NCBI GenBank assembly: GCA_021778315.1
Contig: JAJYCQ010000032.1
Coordinates: 1-19,396 of the forward strand
Origin: Acidobacteriota bacterium
GTDB lineage: Bacteria; Acidobacteriota; Terriglobia; Terriglobales; Acidobacteriaceae
Direction: 5' to 3'
DNA length: 19,396 nucleotides
This document shows positions 1-7,852 of this stretch, one piece after another. The position numbers and the translations under genes are program-made. Each line of letters begins with the position of its first letter. Within the stretch, counting starts at the first letter, position 1. The notes under the pieces were generated by a model that had not been told where the DNA came from, did no database searches, and saw nothing but the letters and a program-made list of their open reading frames with translations.

Positions 1-537
1 GCTGTGAGGACTGTACTTGCGCAGCGCGACCACTTCAATCCACGAGACGAAAAGGCGTTAGGGGCCTGGGACACCATCGACGATGGCAAGCAATTGGTTC
101 AATTTTCGTTTGCCCTTAAAGTACTGCTCGGCATCATCGGTGCGATGACCCTCGCGGTCGGAGGGGTGGGCGTGATGAACATCATGCTGGTTTCGGTCAC
201 GGAACGTACGCGAGAGATCGGGCTGATGAAAGCCCTCGGAGCACGACCACGAGACATCCTTGCACAGTTCTTATTAGAGAGCTTTGTCCTGACCTTTTTG
301 GCCGGCATCGTCGGTGTCGGCGTGGCTTATTTGACCACGTATCTTGTGCCGCCGATGCCGCTCTATTCAGCGATGTACAAGACGGCCAACCACGATGGCG
401 ATATCATCCTGCACGCATCCGGCAGCATCATGCTGGTCTCGTTTGTCATCCTCGCACTGGTCGGAATTATCTCAGGCCTTCTTCCCGCACTTCGTGCTGC
501 AAAGATGGATCCTGTCGTCGCGTTGCGCCACGAGTAG
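1..537 (+). CDS. MacB/FtsX-type ABC transporter permease, C-terminal part
   Basis: Partial gene: the reading frame is open from base 1, so the true start lies before the window. About 178 residues remain. They show the FtsX-domain C-terminal half of a MacB-type permease: one membrane helix near residues 35-62 containing GGVGVMNIMLVSVTERTREI, the cytoplasmic coupling stretch GLMKALGARPRDILAQFL, a second helix near 88-115, and a third near 141-163 ending in the typical tail SGLLPALRAAKMDPVVALRHE-like sequence just before the TAG stop. Family knowledge: such permeases pair with an ATPase to drive export or envelope processes from the periplasmic side. The substrate cannot be told. The gene is convergent with the lytic transglycosylase, with only 12 bases between stops. 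Confidence 0.93.
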   Translation, partial: AVRTVLAQRDHFNPRDEKALGAWDTIDDGKQLVQFSFALKVLLGIIGAMTLAVGGVGVMNIMLVSVTERTREIGLMKALGARPRDILAQFLLESFVLTFLAGIVGVGVAYLTTYLVPPMPLYSAMYKTANHDGDIILHASGSIMLVSFVILALVGIISGLLPALRAAKMDPVVALRHE

Positions 538-549
538 TCAACTCCATGG

Positions 550-2961
550 TTAGTGCCCCGCATACACCTCACGATACAGTTCCCGATTGCGGATAATTCC
601 TTCGACGTAATCCCGCGTTTCCGTATAGGGAATCGACTCGACCCACTCCGCAATATCCTTGTAGTTGTTGCTCGACATCCACTGATGCACAGGCGAGTCG
701 CCTGCATTATACGCAGCGAGAGCATACTCGACTTGACCGTTATAGCGATCAATGGACTTACGCAAATCCTGTGTTCCCATGCGTAGATTTATCGACGGAT
801 CAAGCAATTGACTCGTCTTGAAGTGTCGGTCTCCATCCTTTTTAGCGAACGACTTCCCTACCGATGGGAGCAACTGCATCAGGCCGTAAGCATTCATCCG
901 ACTTACAGCTTGGGGGTTGAACTCTGACTCCTGCCGAATCAAAGCCGCCACCAGGTGCGGATCGAGGCCATTGGCCCGCGAGTCGCGCTCAAGCTGTGTC
1001 CAGTACGGCCGAGGAAATACCAGTTGCCAGTAAGACGCGGGCACGGCATTCACCGGCAGCGAAAAAAAAGGGATCCGGCTTCGCTTCATCGCCTGCAGCG
1101 CGCGAGCATTCTCTCCAAAACTCTCATAGATCTGCGCCTCTGCAAACGCTCCCCACTGTCCAGAGGTCTCACTCAATTGGATCTCCGGCCGTATGTACTC
1201 GTTCAACGCCGCATTCGCCAACAGTCTTGCTTTGATGAGATGGGGATCGTTCTCCGGCAACACATCGGTCAACTCCGGATCGACGACCGCTCGCACGGAA
1301 GACAGCGGCGTAGCCGGGGGTACGGCAGGCCGCTGTCCGATCGCGGCGATTCTCTGCCGTGCAAGGATCGCATAATAGCTGTTCACATAATCTGCATTGA
1401 GCGTGTTGTAGTAATTGAGCGCCTGGCTGAAATTGTGCTCAACATCTTCATACAGTCGCCCACGCCAGTAGACTGCCCCGGGAATCTCCACACCCGCTGG
1501 ATAGTTGGAGATCTGCTCATCCATTAGGCGGGCGGCCTCAGGGTAATGCCGCAGGCGATAGTTGAGCCATGCTGCATGCCAGTGCGCACTCGGAGCATAG
1601 GTGCTGCCAGGAAAGTGCTGCACAAGTGCGACATAATCCTCAATCGCCTTGGCATCATTCTGACGGATGAGATACATATTGCCGCCAGAATAAAGCGCCT
1701 CTTCCAGCCAACGACTCTGTGGGTAGCGGGCCATCAACTGCTGAACAAGCGCATCATGCTCGTCAGTGTTGCCCATATTGCGCGCCAACTCCGACGCTAG
1801 ATACATCTTCAACGCGGCACTGTCGTCGCCTGTTACCGGAAGATGCTCCACGTCGCTGCGACTCAGTCGCTTCAACCGCAGATCACAAACTGCTGCATAA
1901 ATATCAAGGGCATCGCGATCAGACTGACTTAGATCGTTCCCGCTCTTCTGCAAAGCGCGATACTCCACTTCAGCCTGCACATATTGCTTTGCGTTGAACA
2001 TGGCATCGGCATGCCGTTTGCGCTCCGCCGCAGACAAGGCAATGTTCATTGCCGCCATCTGGGACTTAGCCTCGTTGGCCTCTGGGCTTAGCGAATCACC
2101 AAGGTAGATTCCGCGATACAGCGTCGCGGCCTGATCCACATTGCCACTGGCCTGGTAAGCCTTTGCGAGAGCGAGTCTGAAGTCCACATGGTTGGCCATC
2201 GAGCCGCTCTGCAAAGGCAGCAAAACGCGGAGAGCTTCCGGGGCGTCTCCTCCCGACAGGTACGCATTTGCCAGCAGGATCGGTGCCTCGTCGTCAAACA
2301 GACTCCCTGGATGTCGATCGGCGAAGTGATCCAGCAATGCAATCGCGTCTTGCGGACGCTTCCCCTGGACGGCAGCCTGCGCCTCAAGATAATCCGCATA
2401 ATCTCCCAGGGCTGCACCCTGGACATTTGCCAGTCGGAATGCACTCTCTGCGTCAGCATAGCGGTGGTCCAGCATATACGCATGTCCTACTGCGAGATAG
2501 GCCGACGCTGCACCGTCTCCGGGATGCCCGGAGGCATAGGCTACGACCCCGGCATACGCTGCAGGGCTGCGGTCCATCACCAACTGTTGAGCCATCGGAC
2601 GTAAAGTTGCAGAAGCAATAAACGCGCTACTTAGCCGACGACTCTCGACCGTTGCCTTGGGGAGATTGACCCGGTGCGATGCTGAATGAGTTCGTGAACT
2701 CCGGGTACTACTCTTGGGATCCCCGGCCACCCCATGAACCTTCCTGCTTGCAGCCGCATGCTGCTTGCCCCCGGCTTTGCCCTTCCCCGATGCAGCTTTT
2801 TTGTTGGTGCCCCCAGTCTGCCTGGAACCATCTGGAGATGTAGCCCTATCCGCAGGCTTTGCTGCCGAACTCTGAGCCCAACCCGTCCCCAGGGACAGTG
2901 CGCTGCCGACTACCGCGACCAACAACCAACTCGAGCCCGTTTTCTTCATCAAATAGTCCAT
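550..2961 (-). CDS. slt: Soluble lytic murein transglycosylase (Slt70-like, TPR + SLT domain)
   Basis: An 803-residue periplasmic protein that would cleave the MurNAc-GlcNAc bond of peptidoglycan to leave 1,6-anhydro ends. A signal peptide (about residues 1-29, ending GTGWAQ) is followed by a Lys/Ser/Gly-rich stretch to about residue 90. A long alpha-helical superhelix of TPR-like repeats then runs to about residue 640. The C-terminal SLT domain (about 655-800) has the catalytic Glu in IRQESEFNP (E678), GLMQLLP, AYNAG and the IPYTETRDYV motif, all diagnostic of lytic transglycosylase family 1. It is longer than E. coli Slt70 because of the N-terminal linker. The start is uncertain: an in-frame ATG at 2949 (MKKTGSSW) makes an equally good signal peptide, and neither start has a strong ribosome site. 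It is divergent from the ECF sigma gene. Confidence 0.93.
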   Translation of the reverse strand: MDYLMKKTGSSWLLVAVVGSALSLGTGWAQSSAAKPADRATSPDGSRQTGGTNKKAASGKGKAGGKQHAAASRKVHGVAGDPKSSTRSSRTHSASHRVNLPKATVESRRLSSAFIASATLRPMAQQLVMDRSPAAYAGVVAYASGHPGDGAASAYLAVGHAYMLDHRYADAESAFRLANVQGAALGDYADYLEAQAAVQGKRPQDAIALLDHFADRHPGSLFDDEAPILLANAYLSGGDAPEALRVLLPLQSGSMANHVDFRLALAKAYQASGNVDQAATLYRGIYLGDSLSPEANEAKSQMAAMNIALSAAERKRHADAMFNAKQYVQAEVEYRALQKSGNDLSQSDRDALDIYAAVCDLRLKRLSRSDVEHLPVTGDDSAALKMYLASELARNMGNTDEHDALVQQLMARYPQSRWLEEALYSGGNMYLIRQNDAKAIEDYVALVQHFPGSTYAPSAHWHAAWLNYRLRHYPEAARLMDEQISNYPAGVEIPGAVYWRGRLYEDVEHNFSQALNYYNTLNADYVNSYYAILARQRIAAIGQRPAVPPATPLSSVRAVVDPELTDVLPENDPHLIKARLLANAALNEYIRPEIQLSETSGQWGAFAEAQIYESFGENARALQAMKRSRIPFFSLPVNAVPASYWQLVFPRPYWTQLERDSRANGLDPHLVAALIRQESEFNPQAVSRMNAYGLMQLLPSVGKSFAKKDGDRHFKTSQLLDPSINLRMGTQDLRKSIDRYNGQVEYALAAYNAGDSPVHQWMSSNNYKDIAEWVESIPYTETRDYVEGIIRNRELYREVYAGH

Positions 2962-3016
2962 CTACTTTGACTCTAAGGCGATCAGAAGGTCTACGCTTAC
3001 CCGTCCTATCATTCGG

Positions 3017-3046
3017 GGAACCATTGGAGATAACTGCGGCTCTGTT
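3017..3046 (+). promoter_or_regulatory. Candidate ECF (RpoE-like) promoter for the sigma/anti-sigma operon
   Basis: GGAACC at 3017-3022 and TCTGTT at 3041-3046 resemble the GGAAC / TCTGA elements used by RpoE-type ECF sigma factors, with the usual spacing. Transcription would begin near 3053, about 33 bases before the sigma gene start. This suggests autoregulation, a common ECF property. A sigma-70-like -10 (TATACT, 3060-3065) without a clear -35 is an alternative. Inference from pattern only. Confidence 0.4.
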
Positions 3047-3085
3047 TACGCTGCCAAAATATACTCCTGTAAACTGGTAATCACT

Positions 3086-3757
3086 ATGGAAGTTCAATCC
3101 TCACCTCTCGCCGACCAACCCCTTGAGCTCGTTGCGGACCCGACTTTGGCCGAGGCTCAGGCGGAAATCCATCCAGATGTGGCCTTGGTGGAGCGCGCCA
3201 AGGCAGGCGATACTGCGGCCTTTGAACAGTTGGTGCGCCAATATGAACGCCAGATCTTTCGTACCGCACAGCACATCACCCAGAATCGCGAGGATGCTGA
3301 GGACATTACCCAGGATGTCTTCTTCAAGGCGTTTCAGAAGCTGGATCAGTTTCAGGGAAATTCAAAGTTCTCGACGTGGCTGGTACGAATCGCCGTCAAC
3401 GAGAGTTTGATGAGGCTGCGAAAGCGGAAAACTTCAAAGACCGTGTCCATGGACCAGGACGTCGAGACAGCGGAAGGCTCGATTCCGCGAGATTTCGCCG
3501 AGTGGCGCCCGAATCCGGAGCAAAATTACTCACAATCTGAGCTGGCGGAGATTCTGAGGAAGACAATTGCAGGACTTCCGCCAGGTTTTCGAACCGTTTT
3601 CACTCTCCGCGACATCGAAAACTTGTCGACGGAAGAAACAGCCGAGGCGCTTGGACTGAGCGTACCGGCTGTCAAGTCCCGGCTACTCCGTGCGCGCCTG
3701 CAGTTGCGCGAACGCCTGAGCCGCTACTTTCGCCAGAGTAAAGAGGCCTCAAAGTGA
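3086..3757 (+). CDS. ECF RNA polymerase sigma factor (RpoE-like)
   Basis: A 223-residue sigma-70 family protein with only regions 2 and 4, so an extracytoplasmic-function factor that would direct RNA polymerase to stress or envelope promoters. Region 2 spans about residues 44-112 (FEQLVRQYERQIFRTA..., NREDAEDITQDVFFKAF, STWLVRIAVNESLMRLRKRK). Region 4 spans about 155-208 (GLPPGFRTVFTLRDIENLS, TAEALGLSVPAVKSRLLRAR), with the helix-turn-helix over the last part. The roughly 30-residue N-terminal extension before region 2 is typical of acidobacterial members. There is no strong ribosome site before the ATG. Its last codons overlap the start of the zinc anti-sigma gene by four bases (GTGA), implying translational coupling and a shared mRNA. 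An ECF-like promoter lies upstream. Confidence 0.95.
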   Translation: MEVQSSPLADQPLELVADPTLAEAQAEIHPDVALVERAKAGDTAAFEQLVRQYERQIFRTAQHITQNREDAEDITQDVFFKAFQKLDQFQGNSKFSTWLVRIAVNESLMRLRKRKTSKTVSMDQDVETAEGSIPRDFAEWRPNPEQNYSQSELAEILRKTIAGLPPGFRTVFTLRDIENLSTEETAEALGLSVPAVKSRLLRARLQLRERLSRYFRQSKEASK

Positions 3758-4032
3758 ACTGCACCGAATTTCTCGCCAAGCTAACCGATTACTTCGATGG
3801 ACAAATCGATCCTGCCTTGCTCACCGAAGTAAAACAGCATCTTGGATCCTGTCACCATTGTGAAGTTGTTGTCGATACGACGAGAAAGACCATTGATGTC
3901 TATCGGGGCGCCGAGACCTATGAGTTCCCGGAGGAACTTTCGAATCGCCTTCGGGCTGCCGTCATGGAGCGCTGCCGGATTTCTGGGAAGCTGCCAAATA
4001 TTGAACTAAAGTCCTCGAAATCATCTGTATAG
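3754..4032 (+). CDS. Zinc-binding anti-sigma factor (ZAS / zf-HC2 type), soluble
   Basis: A 92-residue protein whose GTG start overlaps the sigma factor stop by four bases. The anti-sigma zinc motif H-x3-C-x2-C is clear (H29, C33, C36 in HLGSCHHC), with C3 near the N-terminus as the likely fourth ligand. There is no hydrophobic segment, so this is a cytoplasmic ZAS-domain regulator, not a membrane-anchored RseA-like one. Family knowledge: such proteins hold the cognate ECF factor inactive by wrapping between regions 2 and 4, and the zinc cysteines can act as a redox switch. From its position its partner is the sigma factor at 3086-3757. A redox signal is only an inference. A strong hairpin follows 40 bases after its stop. 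Confidence 0.92.
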   Translation: MNCTEFLAKLTDYFDGQIDPALLTEVKQHLGSCHHCEVVVDTTRKTIDVYRGAETYEFPEELSNRLRAAVMERCRISGKLPNIELKSSKSSV

Positions 4033-4071
4033 AGGCTCGTGTGATCTAAATAATGAAGATATCGAAAGCAG

Positions 4072-4097
4072 AGATGGCGGCCATTTGGCCGCCATCT
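4072..4097. terminator. Strong hairpin between convergent genes, probable bidirectional terminator
   Basis: A perfect 11-base-pair stem (4072-4082 with 4087-4097, arm AGATGGCGGCC) closes an ATTT loop. It lies between the stops of the anti-sigma gene (4032) and the convergent exported protein (4122). The T-run after it is short (TTTG), so Rho-independent termination is probable but not textbook. Confidence 0.75.
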
Positions 4098-4121
4098 TTG
4101 CTGTAAGCGATTGGTTGGCCG

Positions 4122-5108
4122 TTACTTAACCACAACCTGCTGGAATAGAGGCGAGGTCAAAAGCCCCGCAAACTGGCTGTCCGAGGACGAATAGGACACG
4201 GTCAAAACGCCCGAGTTCGAGTCGATGGTCGTATCGTCGACAGCGGTCTTTTCCAGCGGCGATCCTGAGGTCTTCTTGAGGATGGCAACTCCCTTCATCA
4301 GCGTGGCCGCAGTTGCAGCCGTCAGTGTATCCGACATGCTGACCGTCATATTGAATCGGACGCCGTTGCTGAAATCCATCGTGTAGCTGGCATACTTCAT
4401 ACGGTTCTTGACCGTGTCATAGTCCGCCAGGCCAGACGCCTCGCCAAGCACGCTCTTCATCATGGTCTGAGTTCCCTGCTGATCCAGGAGGCTCCAGACG
4501 GCCTGTGAGTCGACAGCGGTCATTTCGTTCATCATGTCGCTGTTCTGGAGGAAGTTGGGCTGCAGGCCATCGCGTGCGTCCAGCGCGGCCTTGATTGCCT
4601 CCCGGTCTCCGAAGACCATGGTCGTCTGATTGAGGAAGGCCACGCTCATACCACCCGAACCCATTGGGTAAATAGCGTTATTCCGGAGCATTGTGGGCTT
4701 TACCTTCTCCTTGGCGAACTTCGCAAGGATGGCTTGCGTCTGGAACTGCCCCTGGGCAACGCCCAGAATTCTTGCACCCGAGCCGGCGCCTGAACCTGAG
4801 GCTGTACCCGTCCGGAAGGCAGCAAAGGCTAGCGTATCGGCATCTTGGTCCACCTGCAAACCTGAGGTCTTGAGGGATAATTCCAGATGCTTCAATTCAG
4901 GGGGCAAAACGCGATCCTTCAACTGCATCGCAGCAGGCGAATTCTGCATTTGTCGGTAATCTACAACGATAATCTGCTGCACGTCTTTCGGAATCGAAGA
5001 GCGTGCGTCGCCGCTCAACTGAGCTGCCTGGGCCGCCATAGGCGCCATTGCCAACGTCGCCAAAACTGCGAATGCTGTCCCGTGCTGCCAGTTCTTAAAG
5101 TTCTTCAC
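4122..5108 (-). CDS. Exported protein of unknown function
   Basis: A 328-residue protein starting at a GTG codon with a GGAG ribosome site seven bases before it. Residues 1-29 form a classic signal peptide (Lys-rich start, hydrophobic core LATLAMAPMA, cleavage after AAQA). The mature part begins by describing IPKDVQQIIVVDYRQMQNSP and later has TTMVFGDREAIKAALDARDG. That layout of mixed alpha/beta modules with a 'value per object' look recalls DUF3352-like periplasmic proteins of acidobacteria and cyanobacteria, but I cannot assign it firmly. There is no catalytic motif, no cysteines in the mature part and no membrane segment, and a short Gly/Ser/Ala linker sits near residues 103-110. It is convergent with the sigma/anti-sigma pair. 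Function unknown. Confidence 0.87.
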   Translation of the reverse strand: MKNFKNWQHGTAFAVLATLAMAPMAAQAAQLSGDARSSIPKDVQQIIVVDYRQMQNSPAAMQLKDRVLPPELKHLELSLKTSGLQVDQDADTLAFAAFRTGTASGSGAGSGARILGVAQGQFQTQAILAKFAKEKVKPTMLRNNAIYPMGSGGMSVAFLNQTTMVFGDREAIKAALDARDGLQPNFLQNSDMMNEMTAVDSQAVWSLLDQQGTQTMMKSVLGEASGLADYDTVKNRMKYASYTMDFSNGVRFNMTVSMSDTLTAATAATLMKGVAILKKTSGSPLEKTAVDDTTIDSNSGVLTVSYSSSDSQFAGLLTSPLFQQVVVK

Positions 5109-5193
5109 GATTTAGCTCCATAACGATTGCGCTTTGCTGCGCAACTTCTATTGTTTCCTGATTCCATGCATCCCGCAAGTCACTGTTGGTACG

Positions 5194-6150
5194 CTACGGC
5201 CAGTTCATCGGATGTTTTAAGCGCCGTTCCAGAACCTTATCTTCTGGGTCGAACTGGAGTATTTGACGAACCCAATCAGCGTTTGGCTCATAGGCCTGCT
5301 CTGGAATCAGACCGATTACCTCGCCCTCCGCAATCTCCGCTCCGTGGCGTGCTGCGATTTCCGCGACGGCGGCGTGTAATCGATTCATCGGCGTCTTCTG
5401 GAAATCCGTGATGTTCATGCTCACCTGGGCCCGGCCATTAGCCAGCACGCCCATAGCCTTTACGCCGAACAGACCTCCGCTGGAGGCTCGAATCTCCTTG
5501 GCGATAGACCGAGCGAGGCTGACGGCCTCTGTACTTCCTCCGGCCGCAAGATAGATGTTGTAGGCAATAAGGAACTTACGGGCACCCACCGCGCTTGCGC
5601 CGGCCGTGGCATGGAGCTCCGGACCTCCTACATCCGGCTGACGGCGGGTGTCACGCAAGGATTCCCGCTGTAGACCTTCGAACTGGCCACGGCGAATATC
5701 TTCAAGGTTGACACGGTCCGGTCTTGCGGCTGCGGCCTCGTAAAAGTAGACTGGAACGCCGAATCTCCGCCAAATCGCCAATCCGGCCTGCCTGGCTAAC
5801 ATGGCACACTGTATCAGCGACACACCAGCGACGGGGACAAAGGGGATCACGTCCGCGGCGCCGATGCGGGGGTGGACTCCGGTTTGGCCGGTGAGATTGA
5901 TCAACTCTGCTGCCTTGCCCGCTCCTCTTACTGCGGCTTCGACGACTGCGTCCGGCGAGCCGGCGATGGTGACGACGGATCGATTGTGATCGGCATCCAG
6001 TGAGTAATCAAGGAGATGCACGCCATCGACACGCATGGCGCGGACGATCGCTTCGACTTTGCCGCGGTCCCTTCCCTCGGAATAATTCGGGACGCACTCC
6101 ACGATCTTCTCGGTATTTTCGGTGCCGTTCGACGTCTCTTCGGTGTTCAT
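5194..6150 (-). CDS. ftcD: Glutamate formimidoyltransferase (single-domain FtcD)
   Basis: A 318-residue formiminotransferase that would move the formimino group of N-formimino-L-glutamate to tetrahydrofolate, the last step of one histidine-degradation route. Visible family signatures are ECVPNYSEGRD near the N-terminus, LDYSLDADHNRSVVT, TGVHPRIGAADVIPFVP (His93 is in the position of the catalytic His of this family), GARKFLIAYNIYL, and MNITDFQKTP followed by GLIPE at the C-terminus. The cyclodeaminase domain of the mammalian fusion enzyme is absent, as in most bacteria. I chose the ATG at 6150 because GGAAG lies just before it; upstream codons would run into the neighbouring gene. It begins four bases after the PagL-like gene stop, so the two are probably co-transcribed, although no other hut gene is in the window. 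Confidence 0.93.
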   Translation of the reverse strand: MNTEETSNGTENTEKIVECVPNYSEGRDRGKVEAIVRAMRVDGVHLLDYSLDADHNRSVVTIAGSPDAVVEAAVRGAGKAAELINLTGQTGVHPRIGAADVIPFVPVAGVSLIQCAMLARQAGLAIWRRFGVPVYFYEAAAARPDRVNLEDIRRGQFEGLQRESLRDTRRQPDVGGPELHATAGASAVGARKFLIAYNIYLAAGGSTEAVSLARSIAKEIRASSGGLFGVKAMGVLANGRAQVSMNITDFQKTPMNRLHAAVAEIAARHGAEIAEGEVIGLIPEQAYEPNADWVRQILQFDPEDKVLERRLKHPMNWP

Positions 6151-6154
6151 TGCT

Positions 6155-6919
6155 CTACTTCCACCACGTATATCCAACTGATAGTTGCAGACTCACGTTA
6201 ACGCCAGGGTTTTTATCGCCCAGACTTGAGCTAGAAATATGGACTCCGTTGGCGCTGAAGTCTATAGATTGCTTCGGCTTGAGGAAATAATGGGCGCCGA
6301 TGCCGCCCTGAGGGGTGAAATTCCAGACGCTGGTGTCCGCGTTGGGGCCGGTCTGGGTGGGATCGTTGGGGTTCAGATCGCCGACTGCCGGGTACTTATG
6401 GTTGGTCCATACAACACCGCCCGCAGCCTGTACCCAGGGCATAAACCGTTTGCCATGAGTGAAATTCCACCGCATCTGGATGGGGGTAATGCTGGCACCG
6501 GTGAAGGTTCCCCCGACCGTGAAGGGCGGAGTGCAGGAGTATACCGGGGTACCGGGCGAGCCACCCGGGGCCGGGGTCGGCACGAGGACGCAATTGAGGC
6601 GTTGGAATTTTGGGGTGTAGGACTGCCAGAACGGAAATACTTCGACGGCGTACTCAAAATTTCCGCGGAGAAGTCCATCTCCGAGCTGTGGAGTCAATAC
6701 TTTACCGAGGTGACCTCCGACCAGCAGGAAGCTATAGTCGGTGCGGTCTTCGAGTCCGACTCCCCCCTGCAGGAGGGCTCCCATCTCCCACGACCGGGAG
6801 TTGGCGAAGGTAGTGATGGGCGAGTCGGGGAGGGGCGCCTGAGCAAGCGCTATGCTGCTCATTGCAAATGACATCAGTGCCGCAACCCCGTAAAAAAATC
6901 GCATTCGGATAGTCCGCAT
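6155..6919 (-). CDS. PagL-like / acyloxyacyl-hydrolase-family outer-membrane protein
   Basis: A roughly 254-residue beta-barrel-type protein with a signal peptide (to about residue 27, SSIALAQA). Aromatic and glycine-rich alternating strands follow (GALLQGGVGLEDRTDYSFLL, FMPWVQAAGGVVWTN, GIGAHYFLKPKQSIDFSANG). The end is a typical barrel C-terminus, VSLQLSVGYTWWK. The segment HISSSSLGDKNPGVN matches the PagL active-site block: His227 and Ser229 are present, but the position of the catalytic Glu is occupied by Asn (about 241). PagL removes a 3-O acyl chain from lipid A. Whether this protein is enzymatically active is open. The start is ambiguous: GTG at 6928, ATG at 6919 and ATG at 6904 are all in frame, and an AGGAAG precedes the one chosen. 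It is likely co-transcribed with ftcD. Confidence 0.82.
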   Translation of the reverse strand: MRTIRMRFFYGVAALMSFAMSSIALAQAPLPDSPITTFANSRSWEMGALLQGGVGLEDRTDYSFLLVGGHLGKVLTPQLGDGLLRGNFEYAVEVFPFWQSYTPKFQRLNCVLVPTPAPGGSPGTPVYSCTPPFTVGGTFTGASITPIQMRWNFTHGKRFMPWVQAAGGVVWTNHKYPAVGDLNPNDPTQTGPNADTSVWNFTPQGGIGAHYFLKPKQSIDFSANGVHISSSSLGDKNPGVNVSLQLSVGYTWWK

Positions 6920-6931
6920 CTTCCTCACAAT

Positions 6932-6960
6932 CGAAAGCCGCCATCGAGTGGCGGCTTTCG
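6932..6960 (-). terminator. Perfect 12-bp hairpin after yebC, probable terminator
   Basis: CGAAAGCCGCCA (6932-6943) pairs perfectly with 6949-6960 around a five-base loop. It lies between the yebC stop (6986) and the start of the PagL-like gene. On the minus strand it is followed by a short T-poor stretch, so termination efficiency is uncertain. It shares the GCCGCCA arm core with the hairpin at 4072-4097. Confidence 0.65.
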
Positions 6961-6985
6961 CGTTTCTCGGTTTGAAATCAGTTGC

Positions 6986-7726
<741 letters not shown>

Positions 7727-7811
7727 GTGGTGAACCTCTGTTGCGGTGAGAATCGTCCTTGCGCGGAAACAGGCCGTAAACATGGACTGCCGCACATCTT
7801 CGTCGAACGAA

Positions 7812-7820
7812 ATTGTAGCA
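7812..7820 (-). promoter_or_regulatory. Candidate extended -10 promoter of yebC
   Basis: On the minus strand TGC directly precedes TACAAT, which differs from TATAAT by one base, giving an extended -10 element. No good -35 is present. Transcription would start near 7805, about 80 bases before the yebC start and within the lysA-yebC gap. Pattern-based inference. Confidence 0.35.
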
Positions 7821-7852
7821 CGCAAACGGGTTGATTTCCGTGTTGGGAGGCC

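Noticed and set aside
5127..5144. TTGCGC/GCGCAA inverted repeat after ftcD
   Set aside because: Only six pairs and no T-run; too weak to call as a terminator.
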